This document shows, piece after piece, positions 6,066-9,828 of a stretch of 9,828 bases of DNA. Below the pieces are notes generated by a model. It was not told the DNA's origin. It did not search any database and saw only the letters and a list, made by a program, of their open reading frames with translations. Source of the DNA: PVC group bacterium (GTDB lineage: Bacteria; Verrucomicrobiota; Kiritimatiellia; SS1-B-03-39; UBA6053); contig PXDP01000040.1 in NCBI GenBank assembly GCA_003565035.1, forward strand, positions 1-9,828, read 5' to 3'. A program made the position numbers and the translations under genes. Each line of letters starts with the position of its first letter. Positions within the stretch are counted from its first letter, which is position 1.

Positions 6066-7157
6066 ATGAGTCCCACAGCCCCCCATCCCAATCAGGTATC
6101 TCTCACCCGTCAAATTACCGACAGTCCGCTGCCGGAATCCGCTCCGGGCGGGTTTGGGCGCTTTGGTGTCCAGGAACCCTTTAAAGAAGGGGGCGGCGGC
6201 ATATTGACCCGGGCCATGGATCCGTATCTTGGCCGGGAGGTTATTTTCAAAACCCTTCGCCCTGAATTCAAAGACAACCCGGATGTGCAGCGGCGCTTTC
6301 TCCGGGAAGCACGGGTCACCGCCCTGATCCAGCATCCCGCCACGGTTCCAATCTATGAAATGGGACGGGATCCCGACGGCAATCCGTTTTTCACCATGAA
6401 GGAGATCCAGGGCGACTCCCTCCAGAAGATTCTGGCCGGGGTTGTGGCCCATGACCGCAAATATGATGCCTTCCGCTCCCGGGATGCGCTGCTGGATATT
6501 CTGATTCAGGTGGGGCAGGCGCTGGCCTACGCCCATGCCTGCGATGTGATTCACCGGGATATTAAACCCGGCAATATCATGGTCGGCGCTTTCGGCGAAG
6601 TCATGGTGATGGACTGGGGCGTGGCCAAGATTATGGATGGCGAGGACGACGCCGAGCATGCACCTTATGAGGAATTGACCCTGGATCCGGAAATGACCGT
6701 GTATGGAAAAGTGTACGGCACCCCCCGCTACATGGCGCCGGAACAGGCCAAAGGGCAAACGGACATCGACCACCGGGTCGATGTGTTCAGCCTGGGCGCG
6801 GTGTTATACGAATGCCTGATTTACCGTCCGCTTGTTTTCGGCTCCAACCGTGAGGAACTCCTGAAAAAAATCTGTGAGGAGCCCTTTGTGTCCCCGGCGA
6901 AAAAGGAGCCGATCCGCATGGTTCCGCCGGAGCTGGATGCCATTGTCATGAAGGCGCTCGAGAAAGACCCCGCAAAACGCTATGCCACCATGAATGATTT
7001 TGTGGCGGATATTCAGCGGTTTCGTCGCGGCCAGCCGGTGTCGATCATGAATGTCACCCGGCGGGCAAAAATTCAGCGCTGGGTCAAAACAAATCTCCCG
7101 TGGAAACGGACCGGCATTCTGCTTTTCGTCGGATTTCTGGTTGGCGTGATTCTCTGA
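6066..7157 (+). CDS. Membrane-anchored Ser/Thr protein kinase (Hanks type)
   Basis: This is a eukaryotic-like kinase that phosphorylates proteins on Ser/Thr on the cytoplasmic side of the membrane; its substrates are unknown. The kinase domain spans about residues 30-320 of 363. Seen in order are a glycine-rich loop KEGGGGIL (40-47), the ATP-anchoring Lys62 in VIFK (usually VAxK), Glu81 of helix C, the catalytic loop HRDIKPGN at 163-170 with Asp165, DWG at 183-185 (a frequent bacterial form of DFG), YGTPRYMAPEQ at 217-227, DVFSLG at 239-244 and the conserved Arg305. All catalytic residues are present, so it should be active. A single hydrophobic segment (349-363) ends exactly at the TGA stop, giving no extracytoplasmic sensor domain. 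Beyond the TGA the frame continues for 20 codons as SLIAL plus a very basic tail, which would complete a normal-length helix. Divergent from amt and convergent with tRNA-Leu. Confidence 0.92.
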   Translation: MSPTAPHPNQVSLTRQITDSPLPESAPGGFGRFGVQEPFKEGGGGILTRAMDPYLGREVIFKTLRPEFKDNPDVQRRFLREARVTALIQHPATVPIYEMGRDPDGNPFFTMKEIQGDSLQKILAGVVAHDRKYDAFRSRDALLDILIQVGQALAYAHACDVIHRDIKPGNIMVGAFGEVMVMDWGVAKIMDGEDDAEHAPYEELTLDPEMTVYGKVYGTPRYMAPEQAKGQTDIDHRVDVFSLGAVLYECLIYRPLVFGSNREELLKKICEEPFVSPAKKEPIRMVPPELDAIVMKALEKDPAKRYATMNDFVADIQRFRRGQPVSIMNVTRRAKIQRWVKTNLPWKRTGILLFVGFLVGVIL

Positions 7158-7184
7158 TCCCTGATCGCGCTCCCCAAAAAACGC

Positions 7185-7217
7185 AAAAAAAAAACGCGGG
7201 CGGAAATCCGCACGCGG
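7185..7217 (-). terminator. Intrinsic terminator of tRNA-Leu
   Basis: On the minus strand an eight-pair GC stem with one mismatch (7213-7216 with 7195-7198, and 7208-7211 with 7200-7203) closes a 4-nt loop and is followed by ten T residues (plus-strand A tract 7185-7194). It begins 5 nt after the encoded CCA. It overlaps the readthrough frame of the kinase, so the Lys/Arg codons there may simply be this terminator read in antisense. Confidence 0.85.
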
Positions 7218-7221
7218 TAAA

Positions 7222-7307
7222 TGGTACTCGGGGTGGGAGTCGAACCCACACGCCCTAACGGGCACCAGCCCCTCAAGCTGGCGTGTCTGCCATTCCACCA
7301 CCCGAGT
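7222..7307 (-). tRNA. tRNA-Leu(GAG): tRNA-Leu, anticodon GAG
   Basis: This 86-nt class II tRNA includes an encoded CCA end. The acceptor stem ACTCGGG/CCCGAGT is fully paired and followed by discriminator A. The anticodon arm is CCAGC-TTGAGGG-GCTGG, with T33, anticodon GAG and G37, decoding CUC/CUU leucine codons. A long variable arm (GCCC-GTTA-GGGC) and the T arm GTGGG-TTCGACT-CCCAC are as expected for leucine tRNAs. It is a single gene on the minus strand between two plus-strand genes. Confidence 0.96.
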
Positions 7308-7347
7308 TTGGGAAAAAAGGTCGAACGTTTTGACTGGGGCTCTGTCT

Positions 7348-7377
7348 ACCCTAACCTGAAGCCGGTTGGCAAGGCAA
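7348..7377 (-). promoter_or_regulatory. Possible promoter of tRNA-Leu
   Basis: On the minus strand TTGCCT (7377-7372) and TAGGGT (7353-7348) are 18 nt apart. Transcription would start about 34 nt before the mature tRNA 5' end. The -10 box is weak. The rest of the 7310-7489 gap holds no other clear element; I could not pick a convincing plus-strand promoter for the isomerase gene. Confidence 0.35.
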
Positions 7378-7489
7378 AATTCGTGGCAATTTCACAAGAA
7401 ATTCCTGATTTAACCAATTATGGAATCGACATATTGCCTGTTTTCCCCCAGATTGGCTTTGTTTTGAACTTAAACACCCTTGGAGAATT

Positions 7490-8233
7490 ATGAAGAACAG
7501 ACTTATTTTGGCCCTTACCGTTTCGGCCGCCACCCTTTTCGCCTCTTCTGTGACCGCGCAGGACCTTCCGCAGGATGTCCGGGAAAAGCTGAGCTACCAG
7601 CAGGGGTTTTCCCTGGGTCAGCAGCTTGCCGAACAAGTGCCCCAGGACAAACAGGACCTCTTTATTCAAGGCTTTCAGGCAGCCCTGAGCGAATCCGTGG
7701 ATGAAGATGCCATGCTCTACGCCAGCGGGGCACAGAGCGCCATGCAGGCCGTGCAGCAGGGTGCCGATGCCGCGTCCGTCCTCAAAGGCATTCAGGATGC
7801 CAAAGCCGGCAATGACCCCGCCTACTCCGAAGAGGAAGTGATGGCCGCCTTTGAGGTCATTCAGCAAATGCAGCAGGAGCGCCAGCAGCAAATGCAGCAG
7901 GCCCAGGGTGAACAGACCCGGGCGGCACAGGCCAACAAAGAAGCCGGCGAAGGCGATTCTCCCGCCGCCACCGACACCGTCACCGTGCATTACACCGGCC
8001 GTCTCTTGGACGGAACCGTGTTTGACAGTTCCGTCGAACGCGGCGAACCGGCCCGTTTCCCCCTGAATCAGGTGATCCCCGGATGGACAGAGGGCCTTCA
8101 ACTCATGTCCCCCGGCGCGCGCTTCCGCTTCTGGATTCCCGCCAACCTCGCCTACGGCGAACAGGCCCCGCCTCAGATCGGACCCAATCAGGTCCTGGAT
8201 TTTGAGGTGGAACTGATCAGCATCGGAAACTGA
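7490..8233 (+). CDS. Exported FKBP-type peptidyl-prolyl cis-trans isomerase
   Basis: This is a folding enzyme that isomerises X-Pro peptide bonds, probably periplasmic. The 247-residue protein has a signal peptide (about 1-23, cut near VTAQ), an N-terminal helical dimerisation region of the FkpA/Mip type (about 28-130, SYQQGFSLGQQL), a Gln-rich helical linker (124-150, QQMQQERQQQMQQAQ) and an FKBP domain (about 158-247). Active-site residues are visible: Tyr168 in HYTG, Phe178-Asp179, Phe190, Val195-Ile196, Trp199, Tyr222 and Phe238. Between the linker and TDTVTVHYTG, the usual segment containing GLQYxVxxxGxG is absent: NKEAGEGDSPAATDTV joins directly, so the first strand of the fold appears to be missing. 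GGAG lies 4 nt before the ATG. It stands alone, with a terminator right after it. It could have a mainly chaperone role if the shortened domain is impaired. Confidence 0.9.
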   Translation: MKNRLILALTVSAATLFASSVTAQDLPQDVREKLSYQQGFSLGQQLAEQVPQDKQDLFIQGFQAALSESVDEDAMLYASGAQSAMQAVQQGADAASVLKGIQDAKAGNDPAYSEEEVMAAFEVIQQMQQERQQQMQQAQGEQTRAAQANKEAGEGDSPAATDTVTVHYTGRLLDGTVFDSSVERGEPARFPLNQVIPGWTEGLQLMSPGARFRFWIPANLAYGEQAPPQIGPNQVLDFEVELISIGN

Positions 8234-8255
8234 TCAACATCACTCTGTCTTAAGG

Positions 8256-8282
8256 AAAGCCTCCGGATTCCGGAGGCTTTTT
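8256..8282 (+). terminator. Intrinsic terminator of the FKBP gene
   Basis: AAAGCCTCCGG (8256-8266) pairs with CCGGAGGCTTT (8270-8280) around an ATT loop, running into a run of five T residues (8278-8282). It lies 23 nt after the FKBP stop. Because the stem is flanked by A and T runs it may also function on the minus strand. Confidence 0.9.
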
Positions 8283-8298
8283 CCGTCCCGGCCCACTC

Positions 8299-8327
8299 TT
8301 GCCATTCCAACCGGAATCCGGTAAGGT
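8299..8327 (+). promoter_or_regulatory. Possible promoter of prfB
   Basis: TTGCCA (8299-8304) and TAAGGT (8322-8327) are 17 nt apart. The -35 is good and the -10 weak. It lies after the FKBP terminator and before prfB, so a promoter is expected in this 135-nt gap. A small AAGGT/ACCTT hairpin with a T run (8323-8341) overlaps the -10 region and could act as a leader attenuator or be chance. Confidence 0.35.
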
Positions 8328-8368
8328 CCGGAAACCTTTTTATTCCACCCTTTATTCTGGAGATTCCC

Positions 8369-9488
8369 ATGCAGGAAAACATTGATATTCACTTGAAAGA
8401 ATGGCGCGACAAACTCGAAGAGATGCGGGGGTATCTTTGACGTCGCTGACCGCAAAGAACAATTAGCCGCTCTCGAAGCCAAAATCGCGGCGCCGGACTT
8501 CTGGAACGATCAGAAAACCGCCCGGACGGTCATCGCCGAAGCCAACGCCATCAAAGGCATCACCGCTCCGTTCGATGAAATGATGGCGGTGCTGGACGAC
8601 GCGGATGTCATGCTGGAACTCCTCGAACTCGAAGAGGACGAGACCCAATTGGCACAGGGTGATGCGGAACTGTCCGCCTCTCTGAAAAAAATTGCCAAAC
8701 TCTTCAATGATATGGAGCTGAAATCGCTCCTCGGCAATAAATTCGACGCCAACAACGCCTACCTCACCATCAACGCCGGGGCCGGCGGCACCGAGTCCTG
8801 CGACTGGGCCTCCATGCTCTACCGCATGTACCACCGCTTCTGCGAGCGCAACGGATTCAAATTCAGCGTGCTCGATATGCAGGACGGGGAGGAGGCCGGC
8901 ATCAAAAGCGTTTCCGCGCATATCGAGGGGCCTTACGCCTACGGCATGCTCAAAGCGGAGCGCGGGGTTCACCGGCTGGTCCGCATTTCACCCTTTGATT
9001 CCGCCAGCCGCCGTCACACCTCGTTCACCGCCGTGGATGTGGTTGCGGAAATTGATGACGATGTGGACGTGGAAATCAACGAATCCGACATCCGGGTCGA
9101 CACCTACCGCGCCAGCGGTTCGGGCGGCCAGCACGTGAACACCACCGATTCCGCCGTGCGCATGACCCATATCCCCACCGGGATTGTCGTGGCCTGTCAG
9201 TCTGAACGCAGCCAGCACGCCAACCGCGACAAGGTCATCAAAATGCTGACCGCCAAAGTCTATGAATGGCAGATGGACCAGAAACGCAAGGAAATCGAAA
9301 AATTCTACGATCCCAAAGGCGCCATCGCCTGGGGAAGCCAGATCCGCTCCTACGTACTTCAGCCCTATACCATGGTCAAAGATCACCGCACCAACGAGGA
9401 GGCGGGCAACGCCCAGGGTGTTCTTGACGGCGAAATCATGCCGTTCATCGAAGCCTACCTGAAAGACAAACGAAAGCAGGACGCATGA
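8369..9488 (+). CDS. prfB: Peptide chain release factor 2, with programmed +1 frameshift
   Basis: RF2 recognises UGA and UAA stop codons on the ribosome and triggers peptide release. The gene is read in two frames: 23 codons from ATG 8369 to an in-frame TGA at 8438-8440, then, after a +1 slip that skips T8438, 349 codons from GAC 8439 to TGA 9488. The 372-residue product is close to the usual 365 or so. The stop-recognition motif SPF is at 207-209 (RISPFDSASRRHTSF) and the catalytic GGQ at 252-254 (RASGSGGQHVN). The residue corresponding to E. coli position 246 is Ala, the common fully active form. GAGGTESCDWASMLYRMY (138-155) is RF2-typical. GGAG lies 7 nt before the ATG. Its stop overlaps the trpC start (ATGA). 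Confidence 0.96.
8426..8441 (+). promoter_or_regulatory. RF2 programmed frameshift site
   Basis: CGGGGGTATCTTTGAC contains the Shine-Dalgarno-like GGGGG (8427-8431), a 3-nt spacer, the slippery CTT (8435-8437) and the TGA (8438-8440) followed by C. This matches the classical prfB site except that the base before the G run is C rather than A. When RF2 is scarce the ribosome slips from CTT to TTT and continues at GAC, which gives autoregulation of RF2 level. Confidence 0.95.
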
Positions 9489-9828
9489 ATATTCTCGAAA
9501 AAATCATCTCCCACAAACGCACCGAGGTTGGAAACCACCGGTTCAACTTCACCATGGGCCAACTGCGCGAACAGTCCTACGGCCGCCCCGCGCCGCCCAG
9601 CTTCGCGGAAGCTCTCTGCGCCGCTCCCATCGGACTGATTGCCGAGGTAAAGCATAAAAGTCCCAGTGCCGGCGTGATCCGGGACCCCTTCGATCCCGCC
9701 GCCATTGCCGCCGACTACGAAGCGGCCGGCGCACAGTGCGTCTCGGTACTCATGGACGAGGAATTTTTCGGCGGGGGCGAGAATCATTTTGAGGCCGTGC
9801 GCGAACAGATCAAGCTGCCCATGCTCTA
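9485..9828 (+). CDS. trpC: Indole-3-glycerol-phosphate synthase, N-terminal part (cut by window end)
   Basis: This enzyme closes the indole ring in tryptophan synthesis, converting carboxyphenylamino-deoxyribulose phosphate to indole-3-glycerol phosphate. About 114 codons are visible. They start with the typical MNILEKIISHKRTEV helix, followed by LIAEVKHKSPSAGVI (about residues 51-65; Glu and Lys of the first barrel strand and the SPSxG loop) and VSVLMDEEFFGGG (about 86-98; usually SVLTDxxFFxGS), and the window ends at LPML just before the expected RKDF. The N-terminal region before the barrel is rather short. AGGA lies about 4 nt before the ATG, which overlaps the prfB stop as ATGA, so the two are probably translationally coupled. 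No anthranilate-pathway neighbours are seen upstream, so trpC is not in a classical trp operon on that side. Confidence 0.93.
   Translation, partial: MNILEKIISHKRTEVGNHRFNFTMGQLREQSYGRPAPPSFAEALCAAPIGLIAEVKHKSPSAGVIRDPFDPAAIAADYEAAGAQCVSVLMDEEFFGGGENHFEAVREQIKLPML

Noticed and set aside
6021..6773. Minus-strand open frame opposite the kinase (250 codons)
   Set aside because: It overlaps completely with a kinase bearing all catalytic motifs; the antisense translation shows no family features.
7450..7475. Second sigma-54 promoter (TTGGC...TTTTG) ahead of the FKBP gene
   Set aside because: The GG and GC dinucleotides are not at the required 10-nt spacing.
8438..8440. prfB as a pseudogene broken by an early TGA
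   Set aside because: The TGA is part of the classical RF2 programmed frameshift site, and both frames join into a full-length RF2.
8988..9386. Minus-strand open frame opposite prfB
   Set aside because: It is antisense to the most conserved part of RF2 (SPF and GGQ), with no independent support.

Overview
The window reads as an ordinary housekeeping stretch of a chromosome of moderate-to-high GC from a Gram-negative bacterium. Signs of this are a long class II tRNA-Leu with an encoded CCA end, an RF2 gene with the classical in-gene UGA frameshift, a secreted FKBP isomerase, a sigma-54 promoter in front of an ammonium transporter, and a Hanks-type Ser/Thr kinase with a DWG motif. Such kinases, together with the style of the SerA and SpoU proteins, fit the PVC superphylum (Kiritimatiellota/Lentisphaerota-like). 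That placement is a low-confidence inference from protein character only.

Layout. Positions 1-431 hold no convincing gene. They carry a cluster of short repeats: a 9-bp tandem, a GC hairpin, a hexamer tandem, a 15-bp C-rich duplicate, and two 16-bp near-identical flanks. Positions 432-4142, minus strand, are a compact operon serA > SpoU/TrmH-family methyltransferase > rsmB. There is a 10-nt gap between the first two genes, a TTGA stop/start overlap between the last two, and a sigma-70-like promoter ahead of serA. Positions 4232-5811, minus strand, are a stand-alone amt gene. It has an exact-consensus sigma-54 promoter, a perfect inverted repeat about 120 bp upstream as a candidate enhancer site, and a strong intrinsic terminator directly downstream. 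No glnK is present. Positions 5985-7157, plus strand, are a membrane-anchored Ser/Thr kinase, divergent from amt, with its own sigma-70-like promoter. Positions 7185-7307, minus strand, are tRNA-Leu(GAG) with its terminator, convergent with the kinase. Positions 7490-8282, plus strand, are a periplasmic FKBP-type isomerase and its terminator. Positions 8369-9828, plus strand, are prfB (RF2, programmed +1 frameshift) overlapping by ATGA the start of trpC, which is cut by the window end.

Themes are amino-acid and nitrogen metabolism (ammonium uptake, serine and tryptophan synthesis) and translation (two RNA methyltransferases, RF2, tRNA-Leu). I see no mobile element, CRISPR array, defence system or clearly new multi-gene system. 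The points most worth a second look are the nitrogen-type promoter of amt, the kinase stop codon that appears to interrupt its membrane anchor, an FKBP domain lacking its usual first strand, a PGDH with an atypical catalytic loop, and the repeat cluster at the left edge.
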